64,000 bases of DNA from Typha latifolia (Eukaryota; Streptophyta; Magnoliopsida; Poales; Typhaceae). The stretch covers positions 8,834,501-8,898,500 of the forward strand of contig CM034112.1 in the NCBI GenBank assembly GCA_019914945.1, written 5' to 3'. This document shows, piece after piece, positions 23,806-37,094 of the stretch (within the stretch, counting starts at the first letter, position 1; every line of letters begins with the position of its first letter). Made by a program: the position numbers and the translations under genes. The notes under the pieces are model-generated. The model saw only the letters and a program-made list of their open reading frames with translations, was not told where the DNA came from and made no database searches.

Positions 23806-24882
23806 GTATGGCCCGGCGTTAAGTGCTTAAATCTAAAGTATTTAAAATTAAATTAAAATCTGGCCAAACTACTAAGGATATATTGTAATTTATATAAGAT
23901 GTGAAATGGTCGAACTAAGAAAATCATGATGTCGTAAACCATAATATAGTCAATGTTTGTTTAGAGGGGACTAGATTTGGAGTACACAAACTATAGTTAA
24001 TTAAAAAAAAACAAAAAAGAGGATCAGATTAGGATTAGATTGGTAGTTAGCATGACCCAGTTTTATCGCCTATCGTGTTGACCATCACGTTAATCACGTA
24101 CAGTAAACAAAAAAGAATCATGATCCTAATAAAAGTGATTGCAATTTTCCCCAATGTGTGACTTCTGCTTGAATAGAACTGCGATTACAAATGAGTATAA
24201 TTTGCATACTAATATGATCCATTTACATAGACTAACTGTTAGTCAACTCAAGTTGACCTCATAGAATCTTCTCAGAAAAAATAAATTTAAATAAAAGTGG
24301 TTTTATCATGGAAATTTGGCTCATAACTTGATCCTATAAGCCTTTAAGGGTGATTTTGCTTATGAAACCAACTAAATGTGAACCAAAATTTTCAGCACGA
24401 AATATAAATTAAGTTAGAACAAAATTAAGACCAAGTTTTAGCAGTTGCAACAGGAGCAATATTGCCCAAATGTTGTAGTTTTCTAACAGAACTGAATGCT
24501 GCTGCAGAGATGGGCATTGCTAAAATTCAAAAGAAGGCACTGAACAGGTAGGTTTTAGCAACTCTTTTATTACAAACAAACAAAAAAAGACAGAATATAG
24601 CCAGAATATAGCATAGAGTTAGCTACTATATATATATATAATAGAAAGAAAGAGAATAATGAAAGGGAAAACAGCAGATGTGTAAACATGCAATCCTTGC
24701 GCTTCAAGAAAAGAAAGAGAATGTACCTACTGAGCATAGCTCTCAGCTCAACGTCCTAAGAGTTAAAAGAGGGGGGAAGAGACAAAGAGTAGTTTCAGAT
24801 CTTATGAAACTCAAATAGAACAGCTGACATTGTGTTCTGGTATCATGAGATTCTTGCATGCAGCCTCAGAGGTTGGACACGA

Positions 24883-27800
24883 TCAAATATAATCCAACTG
24901 CACTATCTTTCTTGCAATATATTTTCCCAAATAGTCGAACCCATGGCAGTATAGAGCTTCAATCTCTGTCCGATGGCCCATCTCAATCATCAATGTCAAC
25001 TCAGCTCTGTACACCTCCTTAAACCAAAAAAGAGAACATAATTATAAAGCGATATCAGATTTTTCTTTTAGATCCATAGCAATAAATTTTACGACTAATC
25101 TATTAGGTACTTCATCCATTAGCACAGCAATCACCTAAATGTTATGAAGATACTTCATTCATATTATCAGGTTGAACTACATCAGTCAGATTATATTTCA
25201 ATGAGTTTCATCTAAATTGCAGCTGGTTATACTAGTAAATCACTATATCATTATGCTCCGATAGGAGGACAAATCACCCAATCCATTTTACACCTCCAAA
25301 TAAAGCGGGTGTTGTCGATTAAGAGGGAAAAGCAGGATCCATGACAAATGCATTTCCTGAACCATTCAAAGATATAACCCTTCTCCTATCCTTTAGCTTC
25401 TCCATCTTCCATCCTCCTAGATAGGGAGATACTTGAAAATCATGACCCGCCACCCAAACAAGCCTAAAAGGTCCAACAATTTGTTTTTTGGCAACCTAAA
25501 CATTTTAATAATATTACAATAAAATGACAAAGTGAAGTCAAAAAGCAAAAGCCATGTGATTTCTTGACAGGATTTTCTTCTAAAACTACATGTAGTTATT
25601 TTTTCTCAGCCTAAATGGTTTCGCTTTTACCTAAGCCATTTTCTTTATGCTAAGAGATCATAAATAGATGCAATAGTATTTATGTAATAATTGCTAAAAG
25701 TACCTGCAGCAATTTAGATGACAATAAACTCTTAGCTATCTGGAGATCACGTGGTTTCAGCTCAAGCAATGAACTTTGAGGAATAAGTTGCAGATCATCT
25801 CCTCGTAATCCGAGCCATTTAACATTGCAAGCTGAAAAAAAAATCAGATTAACCAGTCAAATGTATTTGATAGTGTTGACATTTTCAAAAAAGATTTAAG
25901 GCAGAAAGTACCATATCTGTATGATTCCAAGCCCATACTTATGCTTCCATACTTATAGGTACATATTATAGCAAGTCCTGCAGGATTCCTGCAAAAACTT
26001 TATAATATATCTAACATGGTTGACTGTCTAATCAATAGAACAGGGCAGAGTTCTAAGGGCTCCACCAGTCCACCAAACCGAAGATTGGAATGTCAGGAAA
26101 ATTCTGACTCAATCGGTGCAAGACAAACCTGTTCCAGATCATTGAAGACAAAATATGATCATAAATTAGAATAATAACTTTAAAGTAGCACTTGGACTCG
26201 TACCATCATAGCTTATACTTTAATAGTTATATTACATCCATAGTTGCAAACTTGTCTTTTTGCACCTGTAAAATATTAAGCCCTACTTGCCCACAATATA
26301 AGTTGGATCAATAAAAGGTATAATATACCACTATATCAGGAAAATTCTCGTGAGCATTCATTAATCATAAGGCCGCTTAACCCCTTCACCCATATGCCAT
26401 TTCTTGAAGTTGGATTTTGTACAAAATATGCTATTTAAACTGAACTGCTAAGCATTAAGATGCCAACCTGACAGAGAGAAAAGGATGGTATCCTGAACAT
26501 TTAGGATCATAGGTTTGCTATATCTGAAAATTGACTGAATTCAGGTGTTTGGGTAGAGACAAAAGTTTAAGAAAGTAGCAATCAAATCAGAACAAATATG
26601 ACTATTTGGTCCTTCAGTAAGTATTGTTAGATGTCAAGATCTTGGGAAATAGCAATTTTCTACACTGATTTATATTGGCATGCCAATTATGCAGTGAACA
26701 TGGATAATTGCAATAATGTGATTTAGTTGGATTTAACCACTACAAGGAAGGATCTTATATCTCACAATTATGCTTGTAACTACTATCATAGGAACAATAT
26801 TCATTTTTAGAGCTACTCTTTTCAGCCCAGCTGTTCAGGAAATGACTATAGCACACTAATCTTCAAATTAGCATGCCAATTTTATAGGTTACAAGATACC
26901 TTCATGGAATCATCTCTATATTATCGTTATTTGACAAAGTCAATCTGATTGCATATTATTCATGCTCTCGGATCTTTATATCATAAATTCAAGATGACTA
27001 ATTATTATCCATGCTTCCATACAGCAGTCGCTGTCCAGATAAAATCCTGATCTGACAGTCATGTCATCAAAGGAATTTGGAATACCAACCGTGGCCAATG
27101 GGAAGTCGGGTAAATTTAAATATACGTAATACAAGTGCATAATCTGCTTATTATTATATGTGAGAGCTGGAGTATGGAGTAAGAGTAAATAAATTTGCTT
27201 TTGAGGACTAGCACCTTGTTGCAATATCAGGATACCCTTTTGCTGTGATCAGAATGCACGGAATGTGGTTGAATAAACAGTCTTCAGTCAGCCTTTGAAA
27301 TATAGCATCCTGGTTTAAGCATAACTACCAATCATCTAGGAAGGTAAGAAAGGAAACTGCAGACAAGTACATAATGAGAAAAAAAAATTACCTTCTCTAC
27401 TATGATTATATATCGAGCATCTGAATGGAAAACTAGTTTGCTCAACAAGTTTAGGTCTCCAGTTATAGCATGTCCAGCAGATCCAAGTTTAGAACAATCA
27501 ATGCTCTCTTCTCCTGGCTCCTGGATAACATTTTCTTTGGATTAACTAGTGAGAAATCAACTAATCCCAGACTTTGAAAAGCAAACAAGTTCTTCTTGTC
27601 AAGACATTCTTACACAAGGTTATGAATTGTTTTGCATGTATGAAAAGGCTTTCTTGTATTGTACTTATTGAGAAGAAACATTATTAAGCATGACAGTGAG
27701 AGAAAAAGTCCACCCGTAGAACCAGGCGTCCCGCAATTGCTCCTCTGCTCGATGCCATGACTCCTAAACTCTGCCGAGTACAACGGAGCAAAGAAACAAC

Positions 27801-29404
27801 ATCTGCAAAAAGTTAGTTGCAAAGAGTTGAGAACTTATTCCAATATTCCATCATTCCATGAACAGAGCAAAAAGGGATAACAATAGTTTGGAACAACTAA
27901 CTGACCTTGAATAGTTCTATTAACCTGACGTTGAGAAGTAAAATACTCAGGGGAATCAGATATGAGTTTATAGAAGAGCTCCCTCTGTGTGACTAGCTTT
28001 CCCTCACTTAGAATCAGAAAGCAGATCTGCATTACCTTCCATACTGTAAAATAGGAAGACAGAGTTAACTAGATAAACCATGCACAAAAAGAAATAGAAG
28101 AGGCAAGATACTAAAGAAAGACTCCCAGTTCCATCTCTGACCTCTGACGAAGGCTTTGGCATCGTTGGCTCTCATAAGAGACCTTCTACAACAGGAATAG
28201 GAGAGAAAGACTGACGAAACATCACTCAACAACCCACAACGTAGCCCGCAATTATCAGATCTCCGGCTGATCTATTGTTTCAAAGGGTTAATCAGAGAGG
28301 AAATGATGCACCATATCATGAGTTCATGACTAAATAATTAGAGAGGTAATAATGCACCTACTATATCATGTAAAAATGGAGGATAAGATGTCAAAAAAAA
28401 AATTATCTCAAGAAAGTAAGTTTAAAATCAATAATTGTTTTGGTAAGTGGATTCAGGAGGGTTGAAACAAAGAAAAGAAGAGAGAGATATACACTGAAGC
28501 CATCAAAGTAAGAGAAAGTTTCAGCTATAAAAGATAGTATACTATCGAGCCATCTACTATTCTTGGAGCAGTGGGCCTTCAAACAGAAGCGAGGAGGGAA
28601 ACATTTAAAATAATACACAACTACCAAAAATTTAACTAGTGATTCAACTCACATGTGAATATGAAGCTTGCAAGAATGACATAGTCATTGAGACAGTGAG
28701 AATACTTTTAATTAAAACTGAGTAATTACAGATCATTGTAATCAAGATGTTCAATGCCGCCAGCATGCGCTGTGCTTGTTGCATCTTGAATGTAAAGACA
28801 TGGACCATGCTGCTCGGCATTTAAGTCTTACCATTGAAACAATTTCCAACTAATCTTACAATGTAGTTCAACTTTCTTGTACTACAGACAATGATAAAAG
28901 CCTGCCGTTGATCCAATGGAACATTTTATCATTAAATGCGGCTCCTACAATTGTATTATACAACAACAAATGAACAATTATGCAAAGATATTCACAATTC
29001 AACTCACATCAAAATTAGGTTGAACTACCAACATTTATAACTCAGACAAAAAATCAAGATAAAGTTCTCTACATAGAAAAAAAAAGGGAGAGAGAGAAAC
29101 CAGGGGGAGATGGGAAATGGCGGGAGTTGGGGAAGAGAGGGCAGTGAGGAAATTGAGCACAGCAACCTCGATTCTTGCTCGAACCTGCAAATGGATTCGA
29201 AGAGAATGGAAGCTAGGCATGATCGGAAGTGGATCGAAGTAGAAGACGACGAAAAGGACAGTAGAGATTATAATCCATAGATAGGAACCGAATAAGTGAT
29301 TAGAATAGGAATGGATCGAATACCTGGGAAGGAGGGAGGATCTCGGCGGAGCAGAGGCGTTGATCGGCGTAGAAGAGTGACGATTTGATGAGATCCAATT
29401 CCAT
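24883..29404 (-). CDS. SPO11-2: Meiotic recombination protein SPO11-2 (topoisomerase VI A-like), complete
   Basis: Eleven exons: 29324-29404, 29101-29184, 28142-28271, 27906-28043, 27714-27802, 27392-27520, 27215-27309, 26066-26128, 25912-25988, 25704-25831, 24883-25017. The frame closes exactly at 382 codons plus stop; Arabidopsis SPO11-2 is about 383. The winged-helix 5Y-CAP region holds VTQRELFYKL, whose Tyr123 should be the catalytic tyrosine that attacks DNA. The Toprim part shows ARYIIIVEK (Glu216), ITAKGYPDIATR (242-249) and LVDWNPAGLAI (267 onward). The C-terminus has EALYCHGFDYLGKYIARKIV. The protein works in the nucleus in a heterodimer with SPO11-1 and the B-like subunit MTOPVIB to make meiotic double-strand breaks. 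The donor of exon 5 was placed after GRLVLR, because that restores the conserved reading into EPG. There is no sign of truncation or frameshift. Confidence 0.93.
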
Positions 29405-30705
29405 GGCGGCGGAAGTAAAAGCGCGGGGTCGAGTATAGCACTAGAAATAAATAGACTAGCCATTTTTCTAAGGATTTTTTACATAATGGCCCTCAAAAAC
29501 TTTCAAAATATCATAAATACCACTATATCATAAATATAATTGCAAATTAAAGTTTAAAGTCTTTATAATTTGGCTTGATTTTAACTTACTCTTTTTTATC
29601 CACCCTAATTTATAACTATTAAATGGTGGAATCAATATAGTTCATTGATCATCTTCCACCATAAGTAAGTTGCTAAATGACTAAATTACCCTTGCCAATC
29701 TAAAATCAAAATTTTGTTTGAGACACGTGTACGATAACTTTAAAGTGCAGTTCGAATTAAAATTATTGTGAGATAGGCTATGGATGACACCCAGGAAATT
29801 TGAGTAACATTTAGAGATGTTCAAATAGTTGGAACCTAAGGGCAAAGCTAAAGAAGATTTCAACTTGATTGTGAACAAAATCACATTTCGCTTCAAAGAG
29901 CAGATGTAATTATCGATTAATTTTACCGGTATTCGGATATCCGATATTCAAATTCGTACCTGAAAAAAAAAGATTTACCCATATATGAAACCGAATCCGA
30001 ATATTTTTAATAAATTGCTATATGTATTCATATCCGTATCCGAATCTGAACCGAGTAAAATATCTGATCCAAGGCGAATTAGGTAGCGAGTCAGATCAGA
30101 TAAAATTCGATCCATTTTCACCCCTTGAGAGAACTCTCAAGTCCTAACATCAGTACCTCAACCAACAATATTAGCAACACCTTAAGCTCCAACATTATCA
30201 TCTAATACACCTTTTAAGGGATTCCATATACTAGTGTTTTATTTTATTTTTATTTGTTTGGTCCTTATTTTTTTATTGTTATTAATACTATATGTATTTG
30301 TAGCCTCCTCTTAGTATATGATCAAAATTTTAAAAATTGCCAACATCTAGTGGCTTGACTATTAGTACAAAAGAAAAATAATCTCAAAAAATATGAAATG
30401 CAAAATCTAACTTTATGATTTATTGGAGAGTTACTTGAATGTTTATGAAACTATGAAATATAATATTTGTAATATTTAGTGTGGCCATTAATAATTGTGT
30501 GGGAGACATATTTTTATTTTTATTTTTTTGCATAGTATCTCTCGATCTTGTGACACTATTGGTTATATGCTTTAAATGATTTATATTTAATAGTAATGCA
30601 ATCGGTTGTTCTAATATTATTATGTTAGTATATAATTATAAGATTATTATGCAATATTTATGTTGCAAGCGTAGAGCTCTATGATCCACAAATAATATAT
30701 ATATA

Positions 30706-31659
30706 GAATAATTCTCTTTTCACCCCTTGAACTACCACTCATTTTCACAATGACCTCGTAAACTTTTTTTGGTACACTATGACTCCCTGAAATATTAGAA
30801 ATATCCCACCCCCCTAACGTCGTTGAGAGAATCGGTGAATTGAGCAAGTTACCCCTCCACTCAATATAGCATGTTAATTATGTGACAAAACTAAAATTAA
30901 ATATAAAATTTATTTTTTGAAATACCTTTATTGCCCTCTGCCCTAATACCCTTTTGCCCCAATTTTTTTTCATTCTCCTCTCTTGCACGTCGACTTCTCT
31001 CGCACCCCAACAAATAAAGGATCAATCCAACACAAAAATTCACAACCTGATATCTACACATATTTATAATTTAGGTGAAAATCTAACTTAAAAATCAAAC
31101 TATAGAACTGAAATTTAACTTTGAAATAGGCACATCCAAAGAATCTCCTACTATGATTGTTCTCCATGAAGCTTGTTTGAAGTGCAGCGATCATTCCAAA
31201 GTGGCATACCACTTCGATTGAAGGGTGTGGCTTTCTTTGACTATCAATGCTACTAGTTAGATAGCATGAAGGTGCCATGAAGGTGGAAATTGATGATACC
31301 GGTAGGGAGAGAAGCTTCATTATGTAGGGTGTGAAGGTAGGAGGTTGGAGCTTGAAGAACGAAAAAATAAATTTAATGGAGGTGGGAGGTGGGGAGTTGG
31401 AAAGATTAGAGAAGAATATGAGATGCAACAGACTTTAGAAGAAAAATAATGGGGAATCCGGCTCAGCTGGAGAAGAAGAGGGTTTTAATTGGCTATCTAA
31501 GGGTATTTTGGTCATTATAAAAATAGGTAACTGAACCCTAACGGAATGGATCAAGTTGGATATTTATAATAGTTCAAGGGGTCATAGTGTACCAAAAAAA
31601 GTTTAAGGGGTCATTGTGAAAATTGGTGATAGTTCAGGGGATGAAAAGGAAATTATCCC
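30706..31659. mobile_element. Non-autonomous DNA transposon with about 100-bp terminal inverted repeats
   Basis: The left arm runs from 30706 (ATAATTCTCTTTTCACCCC, then TGAACTACCAC, TTTTCACAATGACC, TTTTTTTGGTACACTATGAC). The right arm is its near-exact reverse complement up to 31659. The arms are about 100 bases or longer. Flanks are TATATATA on both sides, compatible with a target duplication but too repetitive to prove it. Arms this long suggest a Mutator-like or similar superfamily. The inner 0.7 kb has no transposase. The short minus-strand frame at 31054-31428 has no recognisable domain. Confidence 0.7.
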
Positions 31660-31739
31660 TATATATATATATATATGCAGTCTTATGTTACAATAATTTG
31701 TTTAGAACGTTGCTTCATAATTTTATACTTGTTTATTTT

Positions 31740-32132
31740 TAAGAAAATTTGCATATAATACCTTGTCTCTTAACGAAATTGTGGTTTACACCTTATATTT
31801 TTACTATTTACAAATCGAACCTTATAATTTAGAGAATACGTACTATTAGATATATTAGTTAAAGTTAACTAAATCTCTAGGTTACGTTAACTATACTAAA
31901 AAAAATTATGAAAATACCTTCAGCTAAGTCACACTAAGGACATTTTGGTTATTTTATAAATAAAAGTATTTTACTCACTTTAGAAATAAAATATCTTTAC
32001 TTAACAAAATATTTTTACGATGTTAGTTTAAATATAACCTAGGGTATTTTCTACACATTTGCAAATAGTGAAAATATAAATTGTAAAGCATAATTTTGTT
32101 AAAAAGTAAGGTGTTATATATAGATTTTCCTT
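31740..32132. mobile_element. Long-TIR non-autonomous DNA element, copy 2 (shortest)
   Basis: The left end reads TTTGCATATAATACCTTGTC, then GGTTTACACCTTATATTTTT and ACTATTTACAAATCGAACC. The reverse complement of the right end reads ATATAACACCTTACTTTTT, then TTTACAATTTATATTTTCAC and TATTTGCAAATG. It is the same family as 5460-6215 and 37095-37735. Confidence 0.6.
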
Positions 32133-34299
32133 TATTTTATTATTATTACTTACGAAAATATGATATAGGGATGAAACCTCAGGATATAGTCACAAAAGAT
32201 ATGATTTGATTGAAATAGTTTGATCATCCTTGCGTTAATTTTAGATAATTTTTTTACTAATTATTAATGTTCATTGTTTATATTATGTCATTATTAGTTG
32301 ACATAAATATCCTATCAATTCTTTGAATAATGTGTTACTTTTTTATCGAAAGTTTTTCTCATTTCTTTCATTTTATTATGCAGATTAACTAATTTAACAT
32401 ATTTAGCATCAATAACAAAATAACATAAATAAAGCAACATCAATTATCAATTATAAACATGTTAGTGTTGGTGTCCCAGACATAAATCATATGAATGATA
32501 TGTTTAGTTTGTTAATGAATGATTTGATCGTTTTGTACCTTGAATACTTATATTAGTGGATTATTTGAATTGATGACTTAAATTGTAGAATTTCACAATG
32601 GATAAATTTGTTTACTCTTAAATATTTTTTATCAATTACACACTTTTTAACTAGGAGTTATATATGCAGTTACTATAGTACGTATAATTTAAACAAAATA
32701 AAAATACATATCAAGAAACCATTGCCCTTTATATGTGAATATAAACGATGATATCTCTAGGCACCTTAATAAAGTTTGTATTATGTGCATGCAATATGAT
32801 TATATGATAATCATATCATAATTAAACTTTAAGAAATTAAGAAAAAATAATTGGTCAGGATGATACATTCCTATTAGGATTATTTGGATATCATGTGGTA
32901 AAGAATTGACACAACAACATTTTAATGTCACAGGGATCGTGATTTTGTATTGTGCTTTTTCATCCACATAATTTGGGTAATCAATATACAATGGCTAGTT
33001 GTATCATTGATTTATGGAATTAAAGTGTAATTCTATTGCCATAATGATGGGATCCCAAAAAGTCACATGGATATGAAAGATTAAAAGAAAATATATTAAT
33101 AAAGCATATGTGATATGCATATAATATGTGTTGTGTTAATTATAATGAGTTATAATTAATTTGTACAAATTATGTGTTATTAATACATGAATAATTTTAT
33201 GATATGGAGATGTTGTAAAATAATCCCCGTAATATTTAAAAAATGTGTGACATATTAAATGACTTTTGACACATGAGAGATGCATATAAATTAATATTCT
33301 AGCTTTTTAATATATGAGATTATGAACTTAATTAAATATTAATAGAGAAATATGTTTAAGTCCAAAGCCCAAATATAGGCTATTAAAATTTTGACAGATA
33401 AATTAACTGAAATTGGAGAGAGAATTAGGTAAGAATAGAATATTTGATTGTAAAGGAAGCTAATTAATTTTCTACTCAAATTAATTATTGTTGCCCTAAT
33501 CTTATGCCTATATAAATACCTCACATTAATAGCCAAAATTATCAATTTTTAGAGTTTTCTAAAAAAATATTTTCTCTCCTCCTCCTCTCATGTGTTGAGA
33601 AATAACTTTAATTAAAATTCTAGAAAATTTAAAAAATAGTTTAAACTAGGATTAAGGTTGTACTTGTTAATACTTTACTAGTCTTAGAGATACAAGTATT
33701 TTTTTTAATCTTTTGGTAGATAACTAAGACCACTCGTTATTTGAAGGGCTAAATCACAAGAACCGTTGGAAGAGAAGGGAATAAGAAGTTATTAAGCAAA
33801 ACAACCCTTCTTGATTTGAAGATCAAATCTAAGATATTATGTTATTCTTTTTGTTATTAAGCTAATTAAGATTATTTCTTGCACTTACGATAACTAGATC
33901 ATATGTTTTGGGTAGAATAAAATTTTGTTTTATTCCTTATTTTTTTCTTAGCACCAAAACCTTCAAAATACTAATACTACTGTTATAAGGACATTATTGT
34001 TCAAAATGATAAACATAGCGACCCGTCCCAACTAAAGCTTTGAAATAAATTGTCTGTATTTTCTTAATTGTAGCTACTTTCATGTCCGATTTGATAATTT
34101 TTTATATCATTCTTAGTAGTACTATTGCCTCATGTTAGCATAAAGGTAGATTAAATCATTATAAGTTGCATCATTAGATATACCATCTTTATTAAACTCT
34201 CTCTACATAACAATATAGCCTTGGAATAATATCATAAATTATTGTGAAAAGTCAAAATACAAAAATAAAAAGTATAACACAAAGAGTTGAGAAATATTT

Positions 34300-36600
34300 T
34301 TTTTTATAGTAGCATAACATAAACAGATAGTTATTTGTACTATTATTTATTTAAGATGTTTTAGACTTCAATAATAAATAGTTATATATATAAATATTTG
34401 ATAAAAATTTTAATATAAAAATTTAAGAGCTACCACTACTTCTCTAGAAAAACAAGAGCAAATCTAAGTATATTAACATAACAAAAATATTACTAGTTAA
34501 ACTATTTTACTAAAAAAATTTAATTTTCATTGACATACGTACTAAGATGAGAAGATTTGAACAATTTATTATATTAACTAATTTAGTATTTTACCCAATT
34601 AAGATGATAGACTATTTAATATGTTAAAAAATAGCTATATTACAAAAGATAAACCAAATTTCATATCAAAATCATAACTTAAATTTATTTAGTGTATAAA
34701 TAAATGGATATAAATTTTATTTATTTCATGATAGAAATATAAAGTCAAATAATTTTCTACTTATAATGGTATCTCTACCAATAAGATAATCTATTAAAAT
34801 TTTATATTATATAATATTTATCTCTTATATTTAAGAGATCTATTTAAGTAAAATTCTCATGAATTTGACACTTTTTTATGATAGTATAACATAAATAGAT
34901 AATTATTTATACTACAGTTTATTTAAGATGTTTAAACTTCAATAATAAAAAATTATATATATATATATATATTGTTAATAGAAAAATTAAAATGCAAAAT
35001 ATTAAGTGTCATTACTGCCTACTGGTTCTCTAAAAAAACACTGGCAAATTTAAGTATATTAACATAACAAATACAAGATATTACTAGTTATACTATACCA
35101 TTAAAAAATTAATTTTCCTACATATACATAGTAAGATGAGAGGATATGAATAATTAACAACATTAACTAATTTAGTACTTTGTTCAATTGAGATGATAGA
35201 TTATTTAATGTGTTGAACAATAATTGTATTACAAAAGATAAACTAAAATCCATATCAAAATCATCAAGACCTAAATTTATTTAACATATGAATAATCAAA
35301 TATAATTTTACTTACATTATGGTAGGAACGTAAAGTCAAATAATTTGTAGCTTACTATGATATCTCTACCACTAAGATAATCTATTAAAAATTTTATGTT
35401 ATATAATATTTGTCACTTGCATTTAAGAATCTTGAATTCAAATCTTAGAAACAATCTCATTTTAAAATGAGGGTAAGGCTGCATACATCTCCCTTCCTAG
35501 ACCCACTTAGGTAGGATTCTCATAGATTTGTGACATTTTTTTATATGATAGTATAACACAAATAGATAGTTATTTATATTGTAGTTTATTTAAAATATTT
35601 TAAAATTTATTAATAAAATATATATATATATATATGTCATCGATAAGAAAAACTTAAATGCAAAAAATTAAGAGTTACTACTAGTTATCTAAAAAAGCTC
35701 TAGCAAATCTAAGTTTATTGACATAATAAAGATAAAATATTATTAGTTAGACTATTTCAGTAAAAAATGCACATACATATTAAGATGAGAGGATATAAAT
35801 AATTCATTACATTAAGTATTTTATTTAATTGAGATGATAAACTATTTAATGTGTTGAACAATAGCTATATTACAAAACATAAAATAAATTTCATACCAAA
35901 ATCATCAAAACCTAAATTTATTTAATATATTAATAATCAAATATAAATTTTATTTTCATACGAATGTAAAGTCAAACAAATTTTACTTACGACGGTGTCT
36001 CTACCATTAAGATAATCTATTGAAAACTTATGGTATATAATGTTTGTCACTTGTATTTAAGAGATCATGAATTTAAATCTTAGAAACAAAGGGTAATAGT
36101 GTATACATCTCCTCTTCCTACACCGTACTGGGTAGAATTCTCATAGATATGAGACACATTTTATTTTATGGTAGTATAATACAAAGAGATAGTCATTTAT
36201 ACTACACTTTATTTAAGATATTTTAAACTTAAATAACAAAAAGTTATATATATGTTCATGATTAAAAAAAGTAAAATGCAAAAATCAAAAGTTACTATTA
36301 GTATACTCTAAAAAAAAGTCGCAAATCTAAGTTTAGTGATATAACAAAGATAAAATATTAATAGTAGTTTCACTAAAAAAAATTAATTTCAATACACATA
36401 CATACTAAGATGAGAGGATATGAATAATTTACTAAATCATTAGATAATAGACTATTTAATATATTGAACAATGATTATATTATAAAAGATAAACTAAATT
36501 CCATATCAAAATCATCAAGACCTAAATTTGCTTAGTATATTAAAGGCATGCATACTATAATTCATGTATAGTCATTTGAAAACGTTTATTATAAGGAGAG
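34300..36600. repeat. Tandem array of four divergent units of about 570-660 bp
   Basis: Units begin near 34300, 34873, 35536 and 36161, each with ATAGTATAACATAAATAGAT then AGTTATTTATACTA and TTTATTTAAGAT. A second anchor, TCTCTACCA(N)TAAGATAATC, recurs at about 34771, 35372 and 35998, a 600-627 bp period. The units have diverged by substitutions and small indels. No open frame is conserved across units. Confidence 0.75.
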
Positions 36601-37094
36601 ATGCAAATCTATAATTAGTGCTTGAAAATTAGTAAGATATTTTTTTCTTAAATATAATAAAGACAGCAAGTATGTAGGATAAAATTTTTAAGAAAAAGGT
36701 AAATTTTAAACCGTAAAACTCAAACTAAAGTATTAATAGCAGAAAATTTATAAATCTTTAGTTTAATTCCACTTTGCTTGTAATTGAAGAAGAGAGGATT
36801 GCAACTCATATTTAGTAACATATATCAATAAGAGTGCTTCAAAAATAATCCCCTCCCTCTAGAAATTCAATATTTATAAACTTAATTTGCATTTTAAATA
36901 TAAGATTTTATTCACTCTATCTTGAAGATATGATTTTCATGAGCACATAATTATTTGTAATTTTTAGTAAGAAAATTAATATCTTAAAAGAATATAAGAA
37001 TTTGCATCTTACCTTAGTCGTTATTTTAATAGATTGCATCTTATTCTTCATTGTAAATTAATAGATCTCTCAAATAGCTTTTATAATTGTGAGC

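Noticed and set aside
29035..29463. 142-residue minus-strand frame as a separate gene
   Set aside because: It is an out-of-frame reading over SPO11-2 exon 1, read through intron 1 into exon 2. Splicing gives the conserved SPO11-2 N-terminus instead.
34300..36600. Possible CRISPR-like or bacterial repeat array
   Set aside because: Units are about 600 bp and diverged, without short identical repeats and unique spacers. The context is a plant chromosome.
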